The notes beneath the pieces are model-generated. The model saw only the letters and a program-made list of their open reading frames with translations. It searched no databases and had not been told where the DNA came from. From the NCBI GenBank assembly GCA_016840305.1, contig JAEOSP010000127.1:1-14277 (forward strand): a DNA stretch of 14,277 bases. Reading direction: 5' to 3'. Below, piece by piece: positions 7,955-14,277 of this stretch (position 1 is the stretch's first letter; every line of letters starts with the position of its first letter). Position numbers and translations under genes: made by a program. This DNA comes from Candidatus Hodarchaeota archaeon. Lineage in GTDB: Archaea; Asgardarchaeota; Heimdallarchaeia; Hodarchaeales; Hodarchaeaceae.

Positions 7955-7960
7955 ACCTCT
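7955..7960 (-). promoter_or_regulatory. Ribosome site abutting the korD ATG
   Basis: On the minus strand AGAGGT is followed at once by ATG. An SD needs some distance to its start codon, so either the ATG is read in another way (for example from a short leader) or the real start is TTG at 7946-7948 or 7943-7945. The rest of the korD frame is unaffected. Confidence 0.4.
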
Positions 7961-8021
7961 TTAGGGTAGTTGAACTATACTGTCAATTCAGCTCAATTCT
8001 AACCCAAATTTGATGAGGAGG

Positions 8022-8029
8022 TTTTTAAA
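8022..8029 (-). promoter_or_regulatory. TATA-like box for the korD-korA-korB-hdrA operon
   Basis: On the minus strand TTTAAAAA is preceded by an A-rich GAAACAGA stretch, a good archaeal TATA plus BRE candidate. It lies 67 bases upstream of the korD ATG, predicting a leader of about 40 bases. It shares the 184-base divergent region with the korC promoter, so one regulator bound between them could control both genes. Confidence 0.45.
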
Positions 8030-8080
8030 TCTGTTTCTTGCTCGAAGACATATGAACGAATTTGCATATTTCCAAAAAGC

Positions 8081-8102
8081 TAAAATATTATTGAAAATAT
8101 AC
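8081..8102 (+). promoter_or_regulatory. TATA-like element(s) for korC
   Basis: Two overlapping candidates are seen: TAAAATATTA at 8081-8090, preceded by CCAAAAAGC as a possible BRE, and GAAAATATAC at 8093-8102. They predict transcript starts near 8110 or 8125 and a leader of 15-30 bases. An AGGGGT motif at 8127-8132 is a weak ribosome site 6 bases before ATG 8139. Confidence 0.4.
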
Positions 8103-8138
8103 TGATTACAGATTAAGAATATCAATAGGGGTATTTGT

Positions 8139-8702
8139 ATGAAAGTAAAATTCCGATTTTCAGGACGAGGTGGGCAGGGTATCAAATTTCTAGGATCTGC
8201 ACTCGTACGAGTCGCTATGACGGCTAATTTACATGCTACATTATCTGTTGATTATACTCCGTCTGTTCGTGGTGGTCCGATATTTTGTGACGTGGTTATC
8301 AGTTCTGAACCCATTGCATACCCTTATTGCGATGCTGACGCAGATTATTTTGTAGCTATTGACCAGAAAGGATTTGAACGCGCTGCTGAATGTATAGGTG
8401 ATAATACGCATTCATATATTGATTCCAACTCAATAGATGATATAGCAGAAAAAATTATAACTAAAGGAACTATTAATCGTGTTCCTATTACTAAACGCGC
8501 TCATGAAAAGCACGTTACTGAAGCTGTGAATATTCTTTCATTAGGTTTCTTATCAGAGGACCTTCAGAAAACCTCAAAGCCCGATCTTAAAGAAGAACAA
8601 TTCCATCAAGTCTTTCAAAATATGCGAAATACTGAAAATAATATTCGAACATTCCAATTAGGAAAGGATCTCTATTCTGAAGTTATTGCGGGTAGCGCAT
8701 AA
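8139..8702 (+). CDS. korC: 2-oxoacid:ferredoxin oxidoreductase, gamma subunit
   Basis: This 187-residue protein begins directly with the gamma-subunit signature FSGRGGQGIKFLG (7-19), followed by YTPSVRGGP (39-47) and the CDVVISSEPIAYPYC strand region. These are typical of the KorC/PorC gamma domain that interacts with CoA in this enzyme family. The length matches the family (about 175-190). It is needed to complete the enzyme encoded by korDAB but is transcribed in the opposite direction from its own promoter, whereas the usual arrangement is a single co-directional operon. It converges with hdrB, leaving 209 bases between their stops. Residues about 150-187 are a charged tail (KEEQFHQVFQNMRN) with no motif I recognise. 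Confidence 0.9.
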   Translation: MKVKFRFSGRGGQGIKFLGSALVRVAMTANLHATLSVDYTPSVRGGPIFCDVVISSEPIAYPYCDADADYFVAIDQKGFERAAECIGDNTHSYIDSNSIDDIAEKIITKGTINRVPITKRAHEKHVTEAVNILSLGFLSEDLQKTSKPDLKEEQFHQVFQNMRNTENNIRTFQLGKDLYSEVIAGSA

Positions 8703-8911
8703 AGGAAATTAATTGAATACTCCTCTTCTCATAAGCGTGAATGTTTCACATGTTAAGAAATTAGCGGTCTTTCGGCTATAATTCATAATTCTTAAAATAA
8801 TTTGAAGTCATTTATTCTCTATGCATACAGAATAATGTAATATTAGTTTTCGGATTTACAAATAAGAACCTATAATAACTAGCAATATAAAAAAAGAAAA
8901 AAGAGAGGTTA
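8703..8911. other. AT-rich convergent spacer between korC and hdrB
   Basis: The 209 bases hold no open frame or structured RNA that I can support. Composition is markedly AT-rich. The only clear signal is the T-tract for the minus-strand transcript near its right end. A tiny TAGC/GCTA pairing near 8760-8780 is too short to mean anything. Confidence 0.4.
8887..8906 (-). terminator. T-tract terminator after hdrB
   Basis: Immediately after the hdrB stop, the minus strand reads as an almost pure pyrimidine run containing stretches of six and seven T. Archaeal RNA polymerase terminates at such T-tracts without a hairpin, so this probably ends the mvhA-hdrA-hdrC-hdrB transcript. Confidence 0.55.
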
Positions 8912-9784
8912 TTAAGCGGAGAGTTTCTCAAGAAACGCTCTAGGCTTAATATTATGCATTTTAAAACCTACACTTAGATCAAAACCCATGCTTAAGGCTA
9001 ATAGCTCAGCATAGTAGAATACAGGTAGATCAGTTTTTTCAAACTGTTTTACCATCAATTTTTGTCCTGCATCATACTGAATGAAACATGTTGGACATAT
9101 TGTAACTAGAGCATCAGCATTAGCTCGCTCAGCACCAACTATTTTTTCATGAGCCATGGCAATTGCTTTATCTTGGTCTATACTACGTGTTCCAGCACCA
9201 CAGCAAGCAAGCTTATTCAGATAATTAACCGCTGTACCTCCGAGGGCTTCAACAAGATGATCGAGCTTCTCAGGTCGTTCAGGATTGTCCATTTGTAATA
9301 TTTCTGGAGGTTTCAAGAAATGGCATCCAGAATGAGTGGCAAATTTTAGCCCAGAAAGAGGATGCGTGACTCTAGCAGCAATTTTATCTATCCCAATATC
9401 ACTATACAAGACATCAGCAAAATGCCTGACTTTGATATTTCCTTTAAATTCACGATCTACTTCCTTTAAGTTTTCATTGACCTTTACTTTGAGATCAGGA
9501 TCGTTCTTCAAGTGTACATTAACAATTTTTAGTGTTTCAAAACACCCACTGCACGCAGTAATTATATCAAGACCTAGTTCTTCAGCAAGGGTGATATTTC
9601 GAGCTGCAATAGTATGCCATACTAAGCTATCGTAGGCTTGAGCACCGCCAGGATCAGGACAGCAAGTAAATGGTAAGTCTTTAAGTTCGATATCGAATTC
9701 AGGCAAAGTTTTCCTAAGTGCTGTCTCAAAAAAAGGCACACGATAAGGGATTGTGCAACCAGCAAAGTAAGCAAATTTGGTCAT
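8912..9784 (-). CDS. hdrB: Heterodisulfide reductase subunit B (CCG-domain protein)
   Basis: This 290-residue subunit carries the two cysteine-rich CCG domains that hold non-cubane [4Fe-4S] clusters, the disulfide-reducing site of Hdr. Domain 1 is Cys10-x30-Cys41-Cys42-x35-Cys78-x2-Cys81. Domain 2 is Cys154-x39-Cys194-Cys195-x34-Cys230-x2-Cys233. All ten cysteines are present as cysteine (no in-frame UGA), so both clusters should form. Length fits methanogen HdrB. It overlaps hdrC by ATGA and forms the catalytic HdrBC pair with it. In methanogens the substrate is CoM-S-S-CoB; with no methanogenesis gene in the window the natural acceptor here is unknown and may be another disulfide or thiol carrier. 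Confidence 0.92.
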   Translation of the reverse strand: MTKFAYFAGCTIPYRVPFFETALRKTLPEFDIELKDLPFTCCPDPGGAQAYDSLVWHTIAARNITLAEELGLDIITACSGCFETLKIVNVHLKNDPDLKVKVNENLKEVDREFKGNIKVRHFADVLYSDIGIDKIAARVTHPLSGLKFATHSGCHFLKPPEILQMDNPERPEKLDHLVEALGGTAVNYLNKLACCGAGTRSIDQDKAIAMAHEKIVGAERANADALVTICPTCFIQYDAGQKLMVKQFEKTDLPVFYYAELLALSMGFDLSVGFKMHNIKPRAFLEKLSA

Positions 9785-10281
9785 TCACTAGTAACCTCCT
9801 TTAAGTTTTTTAATTGACTCGTTGTTCCCATTGCATCCATTAGTTTCTGAATTTCACTCATATCAGGTTTTGGTAATATTGGTAGCTCTAACTTTTCCCG
9901 TTTCTTTAATATCGATTGAGAAATAGCTGCAGTACTTCCTGACTCTAGGATGGCATCCATTTCTGTTAAAATGTCAGGTGGTACTATATTAAGTTTAACA
10001 GCCATGTTTTTCATTTTAACAATCACATGACCTACATCAATTCCTTGAGGACATCGTGTGCTACAGGTATAACATGCTGTGCAATACCAGACTTGCTGTT
10101 TGTCAAAAATTGTTTCATCAAACTCTTCTAAAAGAAGTGATTCCATTATTTTCCGTGGATTAAACTTGCTATATTGTTTAAACACTGGACATCCTCCAGC
10201 ACAAGTTCCACACTGGTAGCATGCCTTTACTTCGTCATATAGATGTTTAAATTCATCTATGAGATTTGTTGATTCTGTCAT
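9781..10281 (-). CDS. hdrC: Heterodisulfide reductase subunit C (2x[4Fe-4S])
   Basis: This 166-residue electron-transfer subunit links HdrA to HdrB. Two [4Fe-4S] motifs are clear: CYQCGTCAGGCP (Cys21, 24, 27, 31) and CTACYTCSTRCPQG (Cys67, 70, 73, 77), with the HdrC-like NPRKIMESLLL helix between. There are no membrane segments, so it is the soluble HdrABC type rather than the membrane HdrE/DsrM type. A GGTGA ribosome site (10291-10296 region) lies 9 bases before the ATG. It starts 32 bases after hdrA and overlaps hdrB by 4 bases, in the order hdrA-hdrC-hdrB. Confidence 0.92.
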   Translation of the reverse strand: MTESTNLIDEFKHLYDEVKACYQCGTCAGGCPVFKQYSKFNPRKIMESLLLEEFDETIFDKQQVWYCTACYTCSTRCPQGIDVGHVIVKMKNMAVKLNIVPPDILTEMDAILESGSTAAISQSILKKREKLELPILPKPDMSEIQKLMDAMGTTSQLKNLKEVTSE

Positions 10282-10313
10282 TTCTTTTTCTCACCTAGAT
10301 ACTCCTGCAATAT

Positions 10314-12722
10314 TTACCGGTCTAATTTTCCTATTTCTTCGAGTTTTTTAGCCATCTTTCGTGCTGTCTCAACAAATCGATTAGAACTCTCTGTATAGAC
10401 AGTTTCTTTTTCTAGTCGATCTGGATTTATTCCACTGAGTTTCAGCATTTGTTTAAGAAGATGAACTCGAATTGTTGATGCTTTAGATCCCGAATCGTAA
10501 TGACACTTATCCTCAAAGCATCCTAGCACAATTATACCATCGGCCCCGAGTTCAAATGTTTTTTGAATTAATCTTGCAGATACATTCCCAGTACATTGAA
10601 CAGGTAAAATTCGTACATTATCCGGATATCTGAACTCTTTATCAGTTAAACATCCTTGACCGATGAAATCAGTTGATGCATATGCACATTCCCAACAAGC
10701 CAGAGTTATGATAATAGGATCTGGAGTTTCTCCATTATCATAGAGGAGTCCTTCAACTTGACTCAAAATTTGATCTTCTCTATAATAATCAATGTTTATA
10801 CATGCTGCAGGACAGCTAGAAACACATTGGCCGCAACCTAAACAGGATAAAGGATTAACCTGTACTTTGATCCCAGGATTTGCTACTGCTATAACATCTA
10901 TCGCACCAAAAGGACAAGCTCCAACACAAATCTCGCATAATGTACACTTATCGTTATCGATTTCTGCAACAGGAAATCTCTTCTCAACCAAACCTTTTGA
11001 TAAAAGTAAATCCAGATGACTAGCAGCATGTGCTGCTTTTGTTATCGTAGTAGGAATATCAGCGGGAGCTATTGCTGTTCCGGCAACAAATATACCTGCC
11101 TGATTAGTCTCTGATGTCCTGAATTTGGAGTATAAGCCTTTAAAGAAACCAGTTTCGTCAACATTTACTTTTAACATTTCAGCTAATTTTTGAACCCCTG
11201 AGGATGGAACCATACTCATAGAAAGTGCAACAACATCGGTCTTAAGTGTTAACATTGTATCCGCTTGAGAATCCTCAACTTGGACATATAGATATGTTCC
11301 ATCAGACTCCACTTCAGCAGGACGTCCTCGAACGAATTTTATTCCAAGATCACGTGCTTTGTTATAAAATTCTTCATAATTCGCACCTACGGCACGAATA
11401 TCGATATAACAGCAATAAACGTCGGTTTCAGGGTTTCTTTCCTTAATCATTATCGCGTGTTTAATTCCGATCATACAACAAATATTACTGCACCATATGT
11501 TGTATTTCTGAGAGCGTGAGCCAACACAATTGATTATTACTAGCTTTTCTACAGGGTCACCATTTTTCTTCAACAATCTACCATGATTAGGACCTGTAAG
11601 AGCCAAAATACGTGCTAATTCGGATTGAGTGATTACATTTTCGTATCCTGGGACTCCATAATGATATTCCTCAACTATAGATGGTTCAAACTCTTGAAAA
11701 CCAGTAGCTAGAATGATTCCACCTGCAGTTATGGTAGATGTAGTTTCTTGTTCATTTAAATCAATGGCATTAACAGGACATGCTTTCACACATTCTGTGC
11801 ATCCTTCAGGACATTCGTCACGATTTACAACATACTTAGTTGGTGAACAGGTTATATTTGGTAGGTATATTGCCTTTCTTGTACTCAAACCTAGATTCAT
11901 TTCATCTGGTTTTTCCACTGGACAGGCTTGACTGCATAGATCACAATTTATACACCTTTCCATCTTTACATAAGTTGGTTGAGATTTTATCGTTACATTA
12001 TAACTGCCTAGGCTACCTGTAACATTTTCTACCTCAGATCTTATATACAAATTGATTTTAGGATGTAAATCAAATCCTGATCTATAAAAACACCGTCTCA
12101 CACTGGATTGGTGAACACCCCTGACACCAGTACTGGTTTGACAGGCTGCACAGTCTTCACTTGGGAAAAATGCACCCAGTTTCACAGCATTTCCGCCTAT
12201 ATAGGGTTGTCGATCAATTAAGTGCACCTCATGACCTTTTTCAGCCAAATCTTGAGCTGCTTGAAGTCCAGCTGGACCAGCTCCGATTATCACTGCTGCT
12301 TGACTAATATTGATTCTCTGGACTTCTACAGGTGCCTCATATCCCGCTCTATTGTGTGCTCCCAATAAAACTGCTTTAGCTTTTCTCGTAGCTGAAGTTT
12401 TTTCCGAACTAACCCAACCAACATGCTCTCGTAGGTTTGCACCCGTCACATGGAAGGGAGATATATTCATCTGCTTTAACTCCTGTTCGAATAAATATCC
12501 AGCAGTTTTCGGTGTACATCCGCCAAAAACGATTGCGTCAGGGCGTTCTTTACTTAGCTGTTCTTTCAGATAGTTTTTACCTTCTTCAGAACAAAGGCTC
12601 TCATGATATACACAGAAATTTCCATTACCTTCGCTCTTTCTCTCAATGAATCTTTTGAGATCGTCCCAATCAATGTTCTTGATTGATCCGCCACAATTAC
12701 ACAGAAATGTACCAATTTTCAT
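10314..12722 (-). CDS. hdrA: HdrA-MvhD fusion (bifurcating flavoprotein) of the hydrogenase-Hdr operon
   Basis: This is an 802-residue iron-sulfur flavoprotein. Numbered from ATG 12722, it has the N-terminal cluster Cys8/Cys10, Cys44 and Cys69, then FAD-binding GAGPAG (147-152). The redox loop is FFPSEDCAAC with Cys191/Cys194, followed by an Arg/Cys-rich stretch (VRRCFYRSG) absent from the other HdrA here. Ferredoxin motifs are CINCDLCSQACP (257-268) and ECPEGCTECVKACP (from 303). CVGSRSQK and CSNICC follow, then a C-terminal ferredoxin pair (about 593-640) and an MvhD domain (671-790: CWECAY, QCTGN, GCFEDKCH). It should accept electrons from MvhAG through the fused MvhD and divide them at FAD between HdrCB and ferredoxin. 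I chose ATG 12722, with AGGTGG 8 bases upstream and the usual HdrA beginning MKIGTFLCNCG. GTG 12734 would add four residues and also has a GGAGG site. Confidence 0.92.
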   Translation of the reverse strand: MKIGTFLCNCGGSIKNIDWDDLKRFIERKSEGNGNFCVYHESLCSEEGKNYLKEQLSKERPDAIVFGGCTPKTAGYLFEQELKQMNISPFHVTGANLREHVGWVSSEKTSATRKAKAVLLGAHNRAGYEAPVEVQRINISQAAVIIGAGPAGLQAAQDLAEKGHEVHLIDRQPYIGGNAVKLGAFFPSEDCAACQTSTGVRGVHQSSVRRCFYRSGFDLHPKINLYIRSEVENVTGSLGSYNVTIKSQPTYVKMERCINCDLCSQACPVEKPDEMNLGLSTRKAIYLPNITCSPTKYVVNRDECPEGCTECVKACPVNAIDLNEQETTSTITAGGIILATGFQEFEPSIVEEYHYGVPGYENVITQSELARILALTGPNHGRLLKKNGDPVEKLVIINCVGSRSQKYNIWCSNICCMIGIKHAIMIKERNPETDVYCCYIDIRAVGANYEEFYNKARDLGIKFVRGRPAEVESDGTYLYVQVEDSQADTMLTLKTDVVALSMSMVPSSGVQKLAEMLKVNVDETGFFKGLYSKFRTSETNQAGIFVAGTAIAPADIPTTITKAAHAASHLDLLLSKGLVEKRFPVAEIDNDKCTLCEICVGACPFGAIDVIAVANPGIKVQVNPLSCLGCGQCVSSCPAACINIDYYREDQILSQVEGLLYDNGETPDPIIITLACWECAYASTDFIGQGCLTDKEFRYPDNVRILPVQCTGNVSARLIQKTFELGADGIIVLGCFEDKCHYDSGSKASTIRVHLLKQMLKLSGINPDRLEKETVYTESSNRFVETARKMAKKLEEIGKLDR

Positions 12723-12730
12723 TGCTTTTG

Positions 12731-12747
12731 CCACCTGTTAGTCCTCC
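12731..12747 (-). promoter_or_regulatory. Two nested ribosome sites before hdrA
   Basis: Minus-strand AGGTGG (12731-12736) lies 8 bases before ATG 12722 and itself contains the alternative GTG 12734. A second site, GGAGG (12743-12747), lies 8 bases before that GTG but also encodes the end of MvhA. Both starts are in the same frame and differ by four residues; the ATG is favoured by homology of the N-terminus. Confidence 0.45.
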
Positions 12748-14195
12748 CAATTCCTTAAAGTTCGAAGAGTTGACCCTTTATGATCAATTAATTGCACCTC
12801 AGTAGCTACGGCGCCTGATTTCAAAACATGTGTCGCACAGCTGAAACATGGATCATAAGCTCTCACAATCATTTCCAGCCGATTAAGTAACCCTTCAGCT
12901 GGTTCAGCATCCACAATTAACTCTCTTGCTGATACATTAACTGATCTGTTAATTGCTTCATTGTTACTCACTGTAGCAACTATTAAGTTAACATCGGTTG
13001 TAATTCCTTTTCTATCAGTAACATAATGATGGAAAAGGGTTCCCCGATGAGCTTCTAGAATACCGACACCTTCTCCTTCTCTTGCCCTTACTGTAGTTCT
13101 TAGCTTAGTACCAAGAATTTCAGGATCTTGTAGAAGATCAAGAGTTGCTTCAACGGCATGCGCTAACTCAATTATTCGTGAATAATTATAGAGTAGTGAT
13201 TGTGGAGTTGGGCGACCAAATTTATTTCGAAACTCAGTGAGAAGTTCCTGAGCTATTGGAGTATCTATTTTATCGGCAGCATTAACTCGTGCTAAAGGCC
13301 CGACACGATAACATCCTTCTTCGAAGGATCTTTTCTTGTAATATGGAAATTTCAAGTAGGAATAATCCTTTACCCTTTCTGAGATAATTTCTCGGTAAGA
13401 AGGATCAGAGCTCGAAAATTCCTCAAGTACTTGAGCATCAGTACCTAATAATCGAACCTTTCCATCATAGAATCGTAATTCACCTTGGTCTCCTACCATA
13501 CCCATATGCATCGTAGGAAGGACCCCTAAAGTGCCTATTGCATCTGCATATTGATCAAATAACGCCATAGCAGTATCCTTAGCTTCTGGGAGAAAATTGG
13601 TTGCTATGTCTTTTACGTCTTTCTCCATTGAATCACGATCTTCTTGAGAGAGTCCGTGTGCCTGTCCACCAGGAACAGCGGTAACAGGATGAACAGTTCT
13701 TCCACCGAGAGTTTTAGTAATTTTTTGACCTATTTTTCTTGCTGCTATAACCTTCTTCACAAGTTCAGGATTCGCTTCGAGTACTCCAAATACATTTCTC
13801 TTAGCTGGATCAGAATCTGGTCCTAACACTAAATCTGGGGCTGCAAGGTAAAAGAAATGCAATACATGGGAATGAATGAAAGAACCCATAAGCATCAATC
13901 GACGCAATTTGTAAGCAGTTGGAGGAATGTCCAGAGGTTCCAATCCGAATGTTTTATCAGTAGCTTTAGCTGAGCATAAATGGTGGGGAGCATGACATAT
14001 ACCACACATACGTGGAGTTAATAAAGCCATTTCCTCGACTGGTCTTCCTATAAGGAATTTTTCAAAGCCTCGAAATTCAACTACCTTAACTTGAGAATCA
14101 ATAAGATGATTATTTTCATCAAGGAACAATTTGATTTCTGCATGACCCTCAATTCGAGTTACAGGATCTACTTTAATAATTTTTGTAGTATTCAT
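12738..14195 (-). CDS. mvhA: Group 3 [NiFe] hydrogenase large subunit, MvhA-like
   Basis: This 485-residue cytosolic catalytic subunit binds H2 at a Ni-Fe centre. It begins with the family start KVDPVTRIEGHAEI (8-21). The L1 motif is RMCGICHAPHH (Arg62, Cys64, Cys67, His71) and the L2 motif is DPCFSCATH (Cys450, Cys453, His456), so all four nickel ligands are cysteine and none is Sec. A 29-residue tail follows His456; in many hydrogenases such a tail is removed by a maturation protease, which is not encoded here. The adjacent HdrA-MvhD, HdrC and HdrB point to the F420-non-reducing, Hdr-linked type (group 3c), with electrons passing to HdrA; group 3b or 3a is less likely given the neighbours. 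GGAGAGG (14204-14210) lies 8 bases before the ATG. Its stop is 15 bases before the chosen hdrA ATG. Confidence 0.93.
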   Translation of the reverse strand: MNTTKIIKVDPVTRIEGHAEIKLFLDENNHLIDSQVKVVEFRGFEKFLIGRPVEEMALLTPRMCGICHAPHHLCSAKATDKTFGLEPLDIPPTAYKLRRLMLMGSFIHSHVLHFFYLAAPDLVLGPDSDPAKRNVFGVLEANPELVKKVIAARKIGQKITKTLGGRTVHPVTAVPGGQAHGLSQEDRDSMEKDVKDIATNFLPEAKDTAMALFDQYADAIGTLGVLPTMHMGMVGDQGELRFYDGKVRLLGTDAQVLEEFSSSDPSYREIISERVKDYSYLKFPYYKKRSFEEGCYRVGPLARVNAADKIDTPIAQELLTEFRNKFGRPTPQSLLYNYSRIIELAHAVEATLDLLQDPEILGTKLRTTVRAREGEGVGILEAHRGTLFHHYVTDRKGITTDVNLIVATVSNNEAINRSVNVSARELIVDAEPAEGLLNRLEMIVRAYDPCFSCATHVLKSGAVATEVQLIDHKGSTLRTLRNWED

Positions 14196-14277
14196 ATTTC
14201 TTTCCTCTCCTTTAGCTTTCCAAGCTTTGAGTACGCATATTGATGTTGATACATGATCGATATTGGGTCATTACCCA
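14192..14277 (-). CDS. mvhG: C-terminal 27 residues of a gene upstream of mvhA, probably the hydrogenase small subunit
   Basis: One minus-strand frame entering from the right edge ends in TGA 14192-14194 and overlaps the mvhA start by ATGA, the same junction type used elsewhere in this cluster. It reads GNDPISIMYQHQYAYSKLG and then a basic end. A DPI-x-x-x-Y segment followed by a Ser/Leu and a basic tail recalls the C-terminus of MvhG-type small subunits, and position supports this, but the piece is too short to prove it. The mvhA ribosome site lies inside its last codons. Another frame is open for 21 codons and ends at the TAA in CTAAAG about 16 bases before mvhA, so the frame choice rests on coupling. 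Confidence 0.5.
   Translation of the reverse strand, partial: GNDPISIMYQHQYAYSKLGKLKERKEI

Noticed and set aside
8052..8105. A 17-codon frame (ATG 8052, TGA) upstream of korC as a leader peptide
   Set aside because: It has no ribosome site at proper distance, no regulatory repeats, and overlaps both candidate TATA elements for korC, so it would lie upstream of the transcript start.
10792..12649. Several 60-87 codon plus-strand frames antisense to hdrA
   Set aside because: They are shadows of a Cys-rich coding strand, with no start signals or recognisable motifs.
3195..14195. Selenocysteine in HdrA, MvhD, HdrB or MvhA
   Set aside because: Archaeal versions of these proteins sometimes carry Sec, but every expected cluster or nickel ligand here is an ordinary Cys codon and no frame needs UGA readthrough.
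1..14277. CRISPR array, tRNA, rRNA, insertion sequence
   Set aside because: No regularly spaced repeats, cloverleaf-like stretch, conserved rRNA segments, transposase frame or terminal inverted repeats were found by reading the window.

Overview
The window is a compact, AT-rich piece of what looks like an anaerobic archaeal genome. The evidence is TATA-like boxes 25-60 bases upstream of genes, GGTG- and GGAGG-type ribosome sites, 4-base ATGA gene overlaps, T-tract terminators, and an archaeal-style set of cytosolic redox enzymes. These are a group 3 [NiFe] hydrogenase, a heterodisulfide reductase (Hdr) and a four-subunit 2-oxoacid:ferredoxin oxidoreductase (KOR). No methanogenesis gene (for example mcr) is present. 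An Asgard or similar uncultured lineage is plausible, but the sequence alone does not settle this.

Left third (1-3194), accessory region: the 3' end of a gene resembling a condensation/acyltransferase-type protein (+); a small zinc-ribbon protein (+); a complete amidohydrolase of the SAH/MTA deaminase-chlorohydrolase superfamily (-); then two gene remnants whose 5' halves are both missing and whose broken ends meet at about 2741-2755. One remnant is the C-terminal part of an FAD-linked oxidase (-), the other the C-terminal half of a metallo-beta-lactamase-fold hydrolase (+). The simplest reading is one deletion that removed a divergent promoter and both gene starts; a misassembly is the alternative.

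Middle (3195-8702), 2-oxoacid oxidation cluster: on the minus strand korD-korA-korB, joined by ATGA overlaps, is followed 22 bases later by a long HdrA fused at its C-terminus to an MvhD domain. The fourth KOR subunit, korC, lies on the opposite strand and diverges from korD across a 184-base promoter region.

Right part (8912-14277), hydrogenase-Hdr operon on the minus strand: the C-terminal end of a probable hydrogenase small subunit (cut by the window edge), mvhA, a second HdrA-MvhD fusion of a different subtype, hdrC and hdrB, ending in a T-tract terminator.

Together the genes describe a cytosolic electron-exchange module. H2 electrons would enter through MvhAG and pass via the fused MvhD domain to the HdrA flavin, which could split them between HdrBC (disulfide or similar high-potential acceptor) and ferredoxin. 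KOR produces or consumes reduced ferredoxin while interconverting a 2-oxoacid and its acyl-CoA. The unusual part is the extra HdrA-MvhD placed directly in the KOR operon, suggesting a direct KOR-HdrA electron link. Its partner, direction and substrate are inference.
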